Below, piece after piece: positions 10,203 to 18,691 of a DNA stretch of 33,676 bases. The first letter of the stretch is position 1. Each line of letters opens with the position of its first letter. The stretch comes from Nemertoderma westbladi (lineage: Eukaryota; Xenacoelomorpha; Nemertodermatida; Nemertodermatidae). The position numbers and the translations under genes are program-made. The notes under the pieces are model-generated. The model saw only the letters and a list, made by a program, of their open reading frames with translations, had not been told where the DNA came from and did no database searches. Location: assembly GCA_032718475.1 (NCBI GenBank), contig JAUCBJ010002387.1, positions 1 through 33,676 on the forward strand, in the 5' to 3' direction.

Positions 10203-10487
10203 CTTGGACTCCAAGGTTCCACCTTGGTGTAGTGGTCGCATTGAATTCACATCTCCCGTAGGTCGTGGGTTCGATCCTCACATGGGCCAGGGCAGTTTTC
10301 GTTTTGGCAGCTTTAAAGGGACCAGCCAGGGCGCATCTCTGCCTTGCATCCTTAAGTGGTAGCTAAATGAGTACTGGAGTTTCCTCTGGGGAGTAAAGTT
10401 CTGGGGGGACCGCACTGGAAATAAGTCGACAGACTTTGTGCGTAATCCCTGGCCAAGTGGCCGACGAAAATTTACTTTTTACTTTTT
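10203..10487 (+). mobile_element. tRNA-derived SINE
   Basis: The head has Pol III internal promoter boxes: box A TGGTGTAGTGG near 10225 and box B GGTTCGATCC near 10268. The box B region sits in a T-arm that folds (GTGGG/CTCAC around TTCGATC). A roughly 200-bp body follows (from GGGCCAGGGCAG to GGCCAAGTGGCCGACG) and a TTTACT-type tail (about 10471-10487). The 7-bp TATCCAT occurs immediately outside both ends (10196-10202 and 10488-10494), a plausible short target-site duplication. SINEs are copied by a partner LINE recognising the 3' end; the TTTACT tail may identify that partner. The body family is unknown to me. Confidence 0.75.
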
Positions 10488-10934
10488 TATCCATGGCAAC
10501 ATGATTAGTAGAGTTTACTAACATTAACTTTGTACATTACTCCCGTGGATGGATACTTATTGATAAATTTAGGAGATATATTTGGGCAGAAAAACGTTAT
10601 ATTTTGGAAAAAAAAATCAGTGCTAAGTAAATATTTACCCGTTGTTTTGGCCCTCATTTGAATATTCGGTCACCTAAACTTTAAGTAATTCGCTATATAA
10701 CAAAGTGTAACTTGACCAATTTTGGGGAAATTTAATTCAACCAATCACCCGTTTCTAAGGTAAGTAGTCTTTGTTGTCATGGTAACGGGGTGCCAATGAT
10801 ATTCAGAGGTGGTTCCCTATCTTAAGACACTCGCCCTTATATGGACTATCTTTGGGTAAGTTTTGGTGCTTTTATCACAAAATGCACAATTTCTCCAAAA
10901 TATGGAACTTAGTAAAGTACTTTAAGTAATTTAC
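10488..10934. other. Stretch without a gene
   Basis: Non-coding, AT-rich. The segment up to the Ty3-like RT scrap does not translate into the RNase H, protease or upstream RT blocks expected beside it, so the retroelement relic is only a small fragment. Confidence 0.35.
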
Positions 10935-11130
10935 AACGTGTAGGAGTTATACAGCCGAGTATGGTACGAGTGAATGGTCTTCTCTTATTATTGTTAAGGC
11001 ACCTAATAAGGCATGGCGCTTAGGTGTAGACTATAGGGGACTTAATTACGTAGCGGTTACTCAGTTTTGGTCATTACCCAATATTGATTACATATTAGCA
11101 GAAGTTGGTGGTGCCAGACCAGAATATTGA
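10935..11130 (+). pseudogene. Ty3/gypsy-type reverse transcriptase fragment
   Basis: From 10935 one frame reads QRVGVIQPS, then a small frameshift near 10960 leads to EWSSLIIVKAPNKAWRL, GVDYRGLNYVAV and LPNIDYILAEVGGARPEY before a TGA at 11128-11130. This is the fingers region of Ty3/gypsy RT (pattern: GVIxPSxSxWxSPxVxVxKxxGxWRxCVDYRxLNxxT...LPxIDxxLxxLGGA). The catalytic YxDD block lies further downstream in the family and is absent here. No LTR was identified. The 3' edge abuts the minus-strand DUF7869-like relic. Confidence 0.75.
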
Positions 11131-11690
11131 CCATGGTGTGGTGTGGCACAGAAATTATTAAATGAATACTCTGCTTTCTTCGTATTGACCAAGAATTCAC
11201 CAAACATGGCAGGTAAACCGAGTTCAAATTCTTGCCACTGCATCCATCTGCAAGCAGTTTAATATCTGCCATTCCCCTACCATCTTGGCAATGAAGCCAC
11301 TTATTTAAGAAATGATGAGATTTCATTCGATCCCCGCTGAGTGCACTTCATGCCACAAATTGCATTCAACCCCTTTTGAAGTCAGATTATAAATTGTAAA
11401 ATTATAATTTGCTAAAAATGTCAATAATAAAAAATTTCAGCCCTATTGGATTTTAGAGGATAAAATGACCTGCTCGAGGTCAAATGAAGCTGCAACGATT
11501 TGGTTACATTCATCAGCTTTTGTTGTTTTCGTTAAACCCTTTTTATCTCACTATATTTCAACTTTTCACTTGTGTGCTGCTCATACATGCAGCTCAGCAT
11601 TAATCTCACCACCAATAAGATTTTTGATCTTTAGAGTACTATTGCATTTCGCAATGACTGCACAAATTTTTTGGGTGATGGATAACTAGG
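11123..11690 (-). pseudogene. DUF7869-like multicopy invertebrate protein, eroded
   Basis: Minus-strand pieces in more than one frame follow one family order. About 11590-11690: CSHC, then LKIKNLIGGEINAELHV. About 11330-11490: ASFDLEQVILSSKIQ, two stops, then NYNFTIYNLTSKGVECNLW with HEVHSAG. About 11123-11326: KWLHCQDGRGMADIKLLADG with CSGKNLNSV, and IHLIISVPHHTMV. I recognise 'xFDLQQV...Y...Y(N)LT...C..W.E...RGS.E...FLxxWL...LxxDGCxGQNKN...PVxGHSF' as a family of uncharacterised proteins amplified in invertebrate genomes. The D-x-CxGQNKN motif suggests an RNase H-like fold; that is an inference. Multiple stops and shifts mark it as dead. Confidence 0.55.
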
Positions 11691-11818
11691 TTTTCAGATT
11701 GAAAGACATTATAATATTTACTAAAGGAAACGGCAGGATTTCCTGCTTTATCTTCTTCAGCTAGCTTTATACGCACAGCTTCGCTTCAGGTTTCACCTCT
11801 ACAAGCCTTCCATAACTA

Positions 11819-11840
11819 CCCCCCCCCCCCCCCCCCCCCC
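11819..11840. repeat. Poly-C tract (22 C)
   Basis: A run of 22 cytosines directly precedes GCAGATGCAG and the left arm of the inverted repeat pair. Such tracts can form G-quadruplex or i-motif structures and are prone to length error in assemblies. Confidence 0.95.
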
Positions 11841-11851
11841 GCAGATGCAGT

Positions 11852-11921
11852 CCCCCGGGCCCTATAGGGGCTGTTGCGCTGTCAGTCAGAGAGGTAACAG
11901 CCCATGGGGTAAGGATTTACC
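11852..11921 (+). repeat. Left arm of a 2.8-kb-spaced inverted repeat
   Basis: The sequence from CCCCCGGGCCC through GGGCTGTTGCGCTGTCAGTC to TAAGGATTTACC is matched in inverted orientation at 14580-14649, with few differences by eye. Inside the arm, GGCTGTT and AACAGCC can pair as a hairpin (11869-11902), and CCCATGGG(G)TAA pairs with TTTACCCATGGG just inside (11901-11927). The arm is therefore itself strongly structured. The pair could be terminal inverted repeats of a DNA element, or two independent copies of one small repeat. Confidence 0.75.
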
Positions 11922-11932
11922 CATGGGGCTCT

Positions 11933-11990
11933 AACTATCAGATAGTCTGATACCAACTGTCAGACAGTCTTTTTCAACTATCAGATAGAT
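11933..11990. repeat. Three short palindromes in a row
   Basis: AACTATCAGATAGTC (11933), AACTGTCAGACAGTC (11955) and AACTATCAGATAGAT (11976) repeat at 21-22 bp spacing, about two helical turns. Each contains an 11-bp imperfect palindrome (CTATCAGATAG or CTGTCAGACAG), and the middle copy differs by compensatory changes that keep the symmetry. They sit just inside the left inverted repeat arm and are absent beside the right arm. Confidence 0.75.
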
Positions 11991-12263
11991 GATCGCCCAG
12001 TTACAAGTTGCCCGATAGTTGTATTTTTTAAACCCCGAGTGTTGTTGACGGAATCTGTTACTTCCGAAATCGTTGATCGTGGTGCCGGTGCCGGAATTCT
12101 GGCTTTGATTAAAAACACTGAACTGCTGAACGATGATGGCGGAATCTACGAAACCCGGCCGGATTCATAATCCGAGGAGGCAACGGAGTCAATTACGATA
12201 AACAATGAAACGATCGCGATGGACAATGGAGTCTATTCAATGTATCCAGAACGATACGATGGC

Positions 12264-12570
12264 GACGGAGTCTATTACAGTATTAAACACGCAACCAAAG
12301 CGATCAGACGATGGCGAAGTAATCTACAAAACAGAACGACAGGAAGGCGATGGAGTTTATTAAACCCAGTAAGATGGTGCATAGCAAAGCGATCGAGACG
12401 GATGACGGAGTCTATTACAGTATTAAACACGCAACCAAAGCGAAAAGACGATGGCGAAGTAATCTACGACAATAGAACGACAGGAAGGCGATGGAGTTTA
12501 TTAAACCCAGTAAGATGGTGCATAGCGAAGCGATCGAGACAGATAACGGAGTCTATTACAGTATTAAACC
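12264..12570. repeat. 140-bp tandem repeat, 2.2 copies
   Basis: Units begin ACGGAGTCTATTACAGTATT at 12265, 12405 and 12546 (spacing 140 and 141). The first two are complete and nearly identical, including ACGACAGGAAGGCGATGGAG and CCCAGTAAGATGGTGCATAG; the third stops after about 25 bp. A looser related stretch (12200-12263) precedes them. Because 140 is not a multiple of three, the 125-codon plus frame over this array (12219-12596) reads each copy in a different frame. I treat that as chance, not as a gene. Confidence 0.85.
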
Positions 12571-12596
12571 TGGAACGAAGATGGTGGCATCTATAG

Positions 12597-13130
12597 GCCT
12601 AAACCTGGAACAATGCGAACAAGGCTACTGTAAAGTTAGACTAGACTGGTTTGTGAGATTAACTTGCCAATACTAACTCAATACAATTTGCTTTCTTCGA
12701 ATTCCTAATAATATATTTTAATCTTAATAATAATTATTCAACATCAATCATTTAATAAGTCTTGTCAATGTATAAGACTTTCTTCTCCAGGTGAAAATCG
12801 ACGCAAATAACAGCTTGTTTACTACTAAAATATTACATGTTTACCAAGTTTGGTATAGATTGAATGAGTTACGATTTTAAATTATCAGTGGAGGGTAAAG
12901 GCGGTGGGCCAGGATTCAGTTATACTTGAATAAAGAATAGTGATTAAACCAAGGGATACGCGATATATGACACTGCTGTATAAGTTCATTGAATGACTGT
13001 TGATTTCGAAACATTTAATTCAAAACTATATAAATGTTAATATAATGTTGGATTTTTTTTTGTAATAATAATTGACAGATGAATTATATTTCATTAATTT
13101 ATTTTTTTATCTAATCACATTATTAAATAA
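12597..13130. other. Stretch without a gene
   Basis: AT-rich spacer between the 140-bp array and the minus-strand retroelement relic. No open frame or RNA signature noticed. Confidence 0.35.
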
Positions 13131-13560
13131 CTAAGAGTATTGAATATCTTCGGCCGTCATCCCGTTGGTGACTCCATTGGCAACCATTTCGACAGTTTCG
13201 ATTGGTTTCGGCTCTTCGGTGCCCGAATAGACCGATGGTCGGCGTGGTTGCTGTCCCCATGACTGCTGGACTGAGGCTGCAATACCAACCAAAATTGCCA
13301 TCTCCAGGCGCTGGGCACTGGAGCAGAAACTGGTGTGACCGCGGTTCGTGGGTGGCACTGTGGAGACGAGCCCCGATCTCCCGGAGGAAGGTGGATGTCT
13401 CTGGACCAGGGCGGCCAAAGGCGTCAAAGGCCACGGGGTTAAAGAAATGGCCCGGTCCATTCTGTCCATTAGGTCGCGATACTTAGAGTTTTTAATGCGC
13501 TCCGCCCCCTCAGCTGAGTGCCCCCCAGCAATGACTGTATGATGGTTTGTTGAAGGTGGC
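13131..13560 (-). pseudogene. Retroelement-associated C-terminal domain, frameshifted
   Basis: One minus frame reads GGHSAEGAERIKNSKYRDLM, and a second (shifted near 13430) reads VAFDAFGRPGPETSTFLREI and ARLHSATHEPRSHQFLLQ, then back to QRLEMAILVGIAASV. From memory this matches the tail of RT-associated proteins common in marine invertebrates: 'A(E)xAExxKxxKYxxLxxxYxFxPVAVETxGxxGxxAxxFLxxxGxRxxxxTGExRSxxFLxQRLSxAxQRGNAASVLGT'. It is distinctly more GC-rich than its surroundings. A fragment from just upstream in the same type of protein occurs at 30632-31460. No RT core lies nearby. Confidence 0.6.
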
Positions 13561-13589
13561 TGGGAGCCATTGGATATAGTAATAATTAA

Positions 13590-14092
13590 CGCAAAGATAT
13601 GATAATAATAATAATACACTCTTTTATTAATCATTAACATATAAAAATTAATTAAAAGGGAGAACATCACCCAGGTTACAAGGACACTTACGGGCAACAA
13701 TTGCACTTAAAAATATCGTTAAATTAAAAGACTAAAATACGTTTCTTATATATTGTAAAATTTACTAATCCAAAAATCTATCAAAACTACAATAAGGTAA
13801 AAGATCTACTTTTTTTTAACAAGTTCTTAAAAACATTAATATTGACTGCCATAACTACGTCTGACGGTAAATCGTTCCATACACTTACTACACGGTTTGA
13901 ATAGGAATACTTAGTTATCTCTAATCTAGTAAAACGTTTAAAAAGTTTATAAGAATGTCCTCGATTGCACCGCACCGTATTTGCAAAAGTAAAAAAAAAA
14001 TCTTGTGGTAGATCAACAAGTTGATGTATAATGTTGTAAGTCATTGTAAGATCAAAAATATGTCTTCGTACTTCTAAAGGCTGTAGTTCTTA
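13590..14092 (-). mobile_element. 3' end of a CR1/L2-like LINE
   Basis: Reading on the minus strand, an RT C-terminal fragment (14092-13787) is followed by about 170 bp of 3' UTR and an (ATT)n-like microsatellite at 13602-13615, as in L2-clade elements. The element is severely 5'-truncated, which is the usual result of incomplete reverse transcription. It abuts the retroelement tail at 13131-13560. Confidence 0.7.
13787..14092 (-). pseudogene. CR1/L2-like LINE RT C-terminus
   Basis: The frame reads ELQPLEVRRHIFDLTMTYNI, then IHQLVDLPQDFFFTF, RGHSYKLFKR, KYSYSNRVVSVWNDLPSDVV and a stop. 'L..LE.RR...D....YKI..G......FF......TRGHS.KL.K......R..FFS.RVV..WN.LP..VV.A.S...FK..LD' is the familiar end of CR1/L2/jockey-type reverse transcriptases. 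A TAA lies just upstream of the glutamate, so the upstream part is lost or broken. No catalytic residues are included. Confidence 0.75.
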
Positions 14093-14579
14093 TGATTAGG
14101 TAGGCCTACGTGATATTAGTTTCTCAAACCAAACCTATCCATCCATTGACATCCAAATATATCCAATTTCTCAATCCATACTAATCAGTATGTAATATTG
14201 TACACTATAATGCAATACCGGTAATGTCAATGCAGCAATGTCCAACCATACAATGCGTTGAGTGTTATCGGATCAGCCGCCAAGAAATGTTAGGTTAACG
14301 GCACCTCGCTCTGTCACATCAGTTTTTGTAGTGGTCTAGTTCCAGGCTACCAAAATCCGTTAGGCCTAGTGCATGATATAGAATCAGCACATCCTGACAT
14401 CTGTGCAACTCCTGAACTCACGCGAGCATTTTACAGATGGATGGTGGTCTAATTTATATGGTCTTGTACTGCGAAACCGTGTATTATTTACAGATGTAGG
14501 CTAAATTTCGGTTATGTACCGTGCACAGTACTGGTGGGCCTACACAGCTACTGCTATTTTGCCTAATACAGGTCCCAGA
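14093..14579. other. Stretch without a gene
   Basis: Non-coding. A TACCGGTA motif lies near 14216. No transposon ends recognised apart from the right arm that follows. Confidence 0.3.
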
Positions 14580-14649
14580 GGTAAATCCTTACCCCACGGG
14601 CTGTTACCTCTCTGACTGACAGCGCAACAGCCCTCTCTCCCCGGGCCCG
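14580..14649 (-). repeat. Right arm of the 2.8-kb-spaced inverted repeat
   Basis: Inverted match of 11852-11921. GGTAAATCCTTACCCCACGG leads through the hairpin-forming GGGCTGTT...AACAGCCC block to CCCCGGGCCCGG. Differences from the left arm cluster near the outer end (CTCTCTCC vs CCTATAGG). I see no target-site duplication outside the two arms: the left flank is the poly-C plus GCAGATGCAG, the right flank ACCAACCAAAG. Confidence 0.75.
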
Positions 14650-15302
14650 GACCAACCAAAGTCTTCAAGCAGATTTGATCCCCCTTTGCGGATTTTGTCC
14701 CACAAATAATTTTATTGTTGTCAGATGGTTTAATTATGGACAGGCAGTTTATTTGGGGTTCAACATGAATCTTAAACGTAGGCCAAAAGATAACTGGCTA
14801 CTACTACTTTATTATGCAGCACTCGATCACTCCAGTGCGCGGGCCAAATACCAGTATAGTGACGTAAATATGACATTACGACACATCTTGCTAACTTTCT
14901 GAACTTCGGATTGGATTCGGACTAGGTTTGGTTCGGCCCGAACTTTGCCTTGCTTCGGTTTGGCATAAAGTGCCTTCTGTTGAACCCAAGTTTGGACTTA
15001 CTCCTGCTTACAGGATTTGCTTGCAATCCATGAAGTTTACTGAAGGACTACTGCTTCAGTAGTCCTTGGCCTAGACCTATTTTAACCCTATTAGGGCCGG
15101 GCGTATTCAGCCCCGTTTTGGTCTATTGTCTTGAAATTTGGTGCATATATACTATGATATGTCCTCTACAAGTTGGTGAAGTGGTAACACCTAGTTACTG
15201 TCGGTTCGTGAGTTCTGGAGGGTTGTCTGTTCATTTGGATGTACATAGAATACATAAATATTTTATCATTTCTTTGTTTCATTCAACAATATACTTACAC
15301 TA
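14650..15302. other. Stretch without a gene; perfect hairpin at 15043-15067
   Basis: The only notable element is AAGGACTACTG-CTT-CAGTAGTCCTT, an 11-bp perfect stem with a 3-base loop. Around 14910-14960 a TTCGGN-rich low-complexity stretch occurs. The 75-codon and 66-codon plus frames at 14675 and 15118 lack motifs. Confidence 0.4.
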
Positions 15303-15304
15303 TG

Positions 15305-15468
15305 TCGATAATCGATAATGGTTTCTTTACCAACGTATGACGCTCTGGTCTGCCAGTCTTTTGGTCTGTTCAACTTTGTCTGTCTGTCGATAATCGATAA
15401 TGGTTTCTTTACCAACGTATGACGCTCTGGTCTGCCAGTCTTTTGGTCTGTTCAACTTTGTCTGTCTG
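15305..15468. repeat. 82-bp tandem duplication ending in (GTCT)n
   Basis: TCGATAATCGATAATGG begins both copies (15305 and 15387), followed by identical sequence through CTCTGGTCTGCCAGTC to TTTGTCTGTCTG. The copies look identical by eye. The unit ends in the GTCT tetranucleotide that dominates the next kilobase, so slippage at that repeat could have produced the duplication. Confidence 0.9.
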
Positions 15469-15599
15469 TTTGTCTGTCAATTAGAATTACAGTATGCTTG
15501 TAAAGTTCAAAATAATTTTGGAAACAAACACAATATAATTTCAATAATTAGATATTATTGATTTACTCATATTAATTTTATGTTTGTTGATGGGTGTAG

Positions 15600-16370
15600 C
15601 ATTTACCTTATATAATGAACAGACAGACCGACAAACATACAGAGAGACATACTGACAAAGAGACAGACATACAATAAATTACAGACACAACAGACGTCAT
15701 AAAATGTCTGTTTGAAAGAATTGTATGTTCTTATACTGCAATTTAGTAGATAAATGTACTTGACGAAAATGGAGACAGACCGACTCCCCAATAAGTTGAT
15801 CCTGCTGGTGGAAACTGTGCCCAGCAAGCATCAGGCGGCGTCTCTGCAGGGTGATGCTGGGTTTTGGCAATGATATGTTACCATAGTTGTATAACACATC
15901 ATTGCTTATTTGTGCGTCATATGCAACGTTACGCAATTTATCCTTGAATAGTCTTGATTTACTTGTAAGAATTTTATATTTCATTGATAATTGTATCATG
16001 CAATATAAAATGGGCAGAGAAACTGACAGACAGTCAGTCAGTCAGACCGACAGACAGGGTACATTTATCATGATACTGAACTTGGATTGTCTTGCTTTAC
16101 TGATATGAATTCTATATTTCATTGATAATTGTAGCATACCAGAGAAACAGAAAGATGGCGGACAGACGGACATACAGACAGACTGACAGACAGACAAACA
16201 TAAACGTCGTATAAATTTCAGAGACTTCATACATTATAAAATATCCCAAGTAAGTAATTGAGGGTGCTTACACTGGAAAGTAATAGAACAATATACTTAA
16301 GTACCCTATTTATCAAAGGTTGAAAATTGACAGACACATTTGACAGACAGCCAGACAGACATGATCGAAC
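15600..16370. repeat. GACA/GACAGACC-rich minisatellite region
   Basis: Clusters of GACAGACA (15613-15670, 16017-16058, 16155-16200, 16327-16362) are separated by unique-looking spacers. Two spacers repeat: ATATTTCATTGATAATTGTA occurs at about 15977 and 16112 with related flanks (AGAGAAACTGACAG vs AGAGAAACAGAAAG), giving a ~136-bp unit. A relic of RT coding sequence (15770-15945) is embedded. A second GACA-rich array of different spacer sequence lies at 29740-30425. Confidence 0.7.
15770..15945 (-). pseudogene. LINE RT tail fragment in the GACA region
   Basis: The minus-strand frame reads FKDKLRNVAYDAQISNDVLY, then NYGNISLPKPSITLQRRRLM and LAGHSFHQQDQLIGESVC. It parallels the end of LINE X ('NAHISNQTLYNIGGVSLVPP...RLRFAGHCFRREDQPVHNLV') but is clearly diverged, so it comes from a related LINE. 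It lies in the same orientation as, and about 440 bp downstream of, the truncated ORF2 at 16385-18691, and might be the far end of that element with the middle lost. Confidence 0.6.
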
Positions 16371-16384
16371 GATCGGTAGAGTAA

Positions 16385-18691
16385 CTATATGGGGAAATTA
16401 TCACAAAAATTCAGCAGCTCAAGTTGTAAATTAGCAGATGATCCTTGTTTTACACCTATCCTTGTTCGAATTCCATTGGTCAATATCATATCTCCGAACT
16501 TTAGAAACAGTAATCCAACTCTGTAATAATTAATTAGGGTCAAACAGATAAAAGGGCAAATATGCTCCGAGAGGCTTTTAAATAATACACTGTAAGAGAC
16601 ATGATCGAATGCACCTGCTATGTCCAACTGAAATATGTAAAGGGACTGATCTCTCTGACGATGTGACTCAATAATTTCCTGTATCAACGCTACTACAAGA
16701 TCTGATCCAACTCCTTTTTTGTACCCATATTGGCATGAATTTGTAGATATGTATGGAAGAATGAATTGTTTGAGGGTGATAGCTTCGAACAGTTTACCAA
16801 ATACAGATACAGTGGCAATTGGTCGATAGCTGTTTGGTCGTGTAGTTCCACGGTTTCCACTTTTATATATGTATGTTATCAGTGTCCTTCCATAGACTTC
16901 AGGGACTGTCTGCAATCGGATTGAAGATGTTGCATAAGTGTACTGTACAGCAGCATAGTTTTCATCAAGATGAAGAATGTGCTCTGCTGAAAGATTAAAG
17001 AAATCTGGAGATTTGCCCCTAGCTAATGCTAGTATAGCATGTTTAACAGCACCCTCTGATATTGTTGGAGGACTTCTACCTTCTGATAGTAGTTTCAGTT
17101 CGATGACTACTTTGTCTAACTCACTTTCAGCATCAGTTTCAGCTGAGTTCATAACATGTATTAAATTATCTCTCAGTGATTTAGCCATGCTGATGGGAGC
17201 TGTTCCTTCTTTAGTTGAGAAGTGTTTCCAGAACTCATGAGGATTATTCCTGTTATGTACTATGCCGCCAGTTTTGGATCTTACTGATTGTTTCGCAAGC
17301 CAGTTTCTAAGGCGCCTTAGTAATTTCTTTGACTCTTTCAATGCTACGCTAAAAGAGTCACTTTTAATTTTACCATTTTGCTTCCAAATTGTATACAGCT
17401 CCTTAGTAGTATTTGCATGACTAGATATTAATTTGTTCCTTATACGAATATTGGTCGTCTTTTTTCGAAACTTACTGACAGGTATAAAGAGATTGGCTCC
17501 CTCTGTAATAGCTCTCTGCATCTCCTCGGTGTATCTATTCAATTCCTCAGATGTCCAATCGAAAGAGTTCATGCTGCTTGAGTGGAGATTATCCAGCTTA
17601 TTCTCTACATATTCCTTATAACTGTTGAGTTGAGCTGTAGTCGCCTTACTCCAGGCTACTCGTGGTAATCTTTTGGTAAATTCCTGTGTATTCTCCTTGT
17701 TATTTGTATTATGTTCATTTACAATTGCTATCTCAGCTACTACTGGACTGTGATCAGAGAGAGCATGGACATGTGGGTTTATTACCTCACCACTCACTAT
17801 TAGTTGGTCACCAGGGTTGGTTGTGAGTATATGGTCTATATATGAATCGCCCTGAGGCCCCCTGAAAGTAACATATGGTCCTGAAAATTTACCATGTGTA
17901 TCTACTGCCACTAAATTGTTTGCAGCCAAGAACTCCGATAGCAACCTGACATTGCGATTCGGGTGTTTTTTTGTCCAACGTTGACCACATGTGTTCCCAA
18001 GGTCAGCATTTGCATCTAAGAGAATGTAAGGTATAGCTTGATTATTACATTCCAAAATTTGTTTGATTCTGCCAAGAAAGTCATCATACTGCTCCTTTGG
18101 CTTGGATGTATCTGGCGCATATCCAGATAAGAAGATAAATTGCAGGTTAGAGTTATGCATTTCAATCAGAGAACCCACAATGTCATCATTCGAACATTGT
18201 TTAGTTTTTGACTTAATGAGTGATTTCCGTATCATTAAGAGTACTCCTCCAGCCCCACGAACCCTATTTGGGTTGTCCATGAGATTACTGACGAGCGATT
18301 CACAGTGGAAGTCTCCATATCTTGTGAATACTAGGTATTTTAATTCTGCCATGTCCAGCCAGTGTTCTTGGATTGAAATTATGTCCATGTTTGTACATAA
18401 ACAGTCTAAGTAATCGATACTTGAACTCAAGCCTTTACTATTAAATGTACACATGCGCACAAGTGTTTCATTAATGGTATATGAGTTTTTACGAATTGTA
18501 CCATTCGTTTGCGTAGTTCCAGTGATATGTGATGAGACTTTAACCTTAACGTTTATATTTTCCTTATTTTGTTTCAAACCATCACTAATCACAATCCCAG
18601 TCTCTGTGTTGTTTGATCCAATGCTAAAGTCGATACCTGGGTATGGAATAAGGGCGACCACTGTTATGTTGAGGTTTGTTTGGGCCTCCAT
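16385..18691 (-). CDS. LINE ORF2: APE-type endonuclease plus truncated reverse transcriptase
   Basis: The 768-codon frame is open throughout. Residues ~80-325 form an apurinic-endonuclease-like domain: MCTFNSKGL (79-88 area), SIQEHWL with the metal-binding Glu near 109, LSGYAPD near 188-193, ILLDANAD near 223-230, SYIDHIL near 283-289 and LSDHSPV near 311-317. These are the EN motifs that nick target DNA. A ~230-residue linker follows, then RT fingers with GKSPDFFNLSAEHI, NSYRPIATVSVFGKLFEAI and QYGYKKGVGSDL, and the first catalytic Asp in FQLDIAGAFDHVSYSVLF. It stops soon after GIRTRIGVKQGSS, before the [FY]ADD box, so RT activity must be lost. The endonuclease part looks intact. The start Met at 18691 lies within ORF1. 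Confidence 0.85.
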   Translation of the reverse strand: MEAQTNLNITVVALIPYPGIDFSIGSNNTETGIVISDGLKQNKENINVKVKVSSHITGTTQTNGTIRKNSYTINETLVRMCTFNSKGLSSSIDYLDCLCTNMDIISIQEHWLDMAELKYLVFTRYGDFHCESLVSNLMDNPNRVRGAGGVLLMIRKSLIKSKTKQCSNDDIVGSLIEMHNSNLQFIFLSGYAPDTSKPKEQYDDFLGRIKQILECNNQAIPYILLDANADLGNTCGQRWTKKHPNRNVRLLSEFLAANNLVAVDTHGKFSGPYVTFRGPQGDSYIDHILTTNPGDQLIVSGEVINPHVHALSDHSPVVAEIAIVNEHNTNNKENTQEFTKRLPRVAWSKATTAQLNSYKEYVENKLDNLHSSSMNSFDWTSEELNRYTEEMQRAITEGANLFIPVSKFRKKTTNIRIRNKLISSHANTTKELYTIWKQNGKIKSDSFSVALKESKKLLRRLRNWLAKQSVRSKTGGIVHNRNNPHEFWKHFSTKEGTAPISMAKSLRDNLIHVMNSAETDAESELDKVVIELKLLSEGRSPPTISEGAVKHAILALARGKSPDFFNLSAEHILHLDENYAAVQYTYATSSIRLQTVPEVYGRTLITYIYKSGNRGTTRPNSYRPIATVSVFGKLFEAITLKQFILPYISTNSCQYGYKKGVGSDLVVALIQEIIESHRQRDQSLYIFQLDIAGAFDHVSYSVLFKSLSEHICPFICLTLINYYRVGLLFLKFGDMILTNGIRTRIGVKQGSSANLQLELLNFCDNFPI

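Noticed and set aside
9998-10261. 87-codon plus-strand membrane protein
   Set aside because: Hydrophobic composition follows from AT-rich DNA, and the frame runs into the SINE head.
12219-12596. Open frame of 125 codons as a repeat protein
   Set aside because: It covers a 140-bp tandem repeat, which is not a multiple of three, so each copy is read in a different frame; no protein repeat is conserved.
13202-13542. Plus-strand open frames in the GC-rich patch
   Set aside because: They are shadows of the minus-strand retroelement tail, which carries the recognisable motif order.
14649-14700. Target-site duplication outside the 2.8-kb inverted repeat pair
   Set aside because: Left flank GCAGATGCAG and right flank ACCAACCAAAG do not match, so transposon status of the pair stays unproven.
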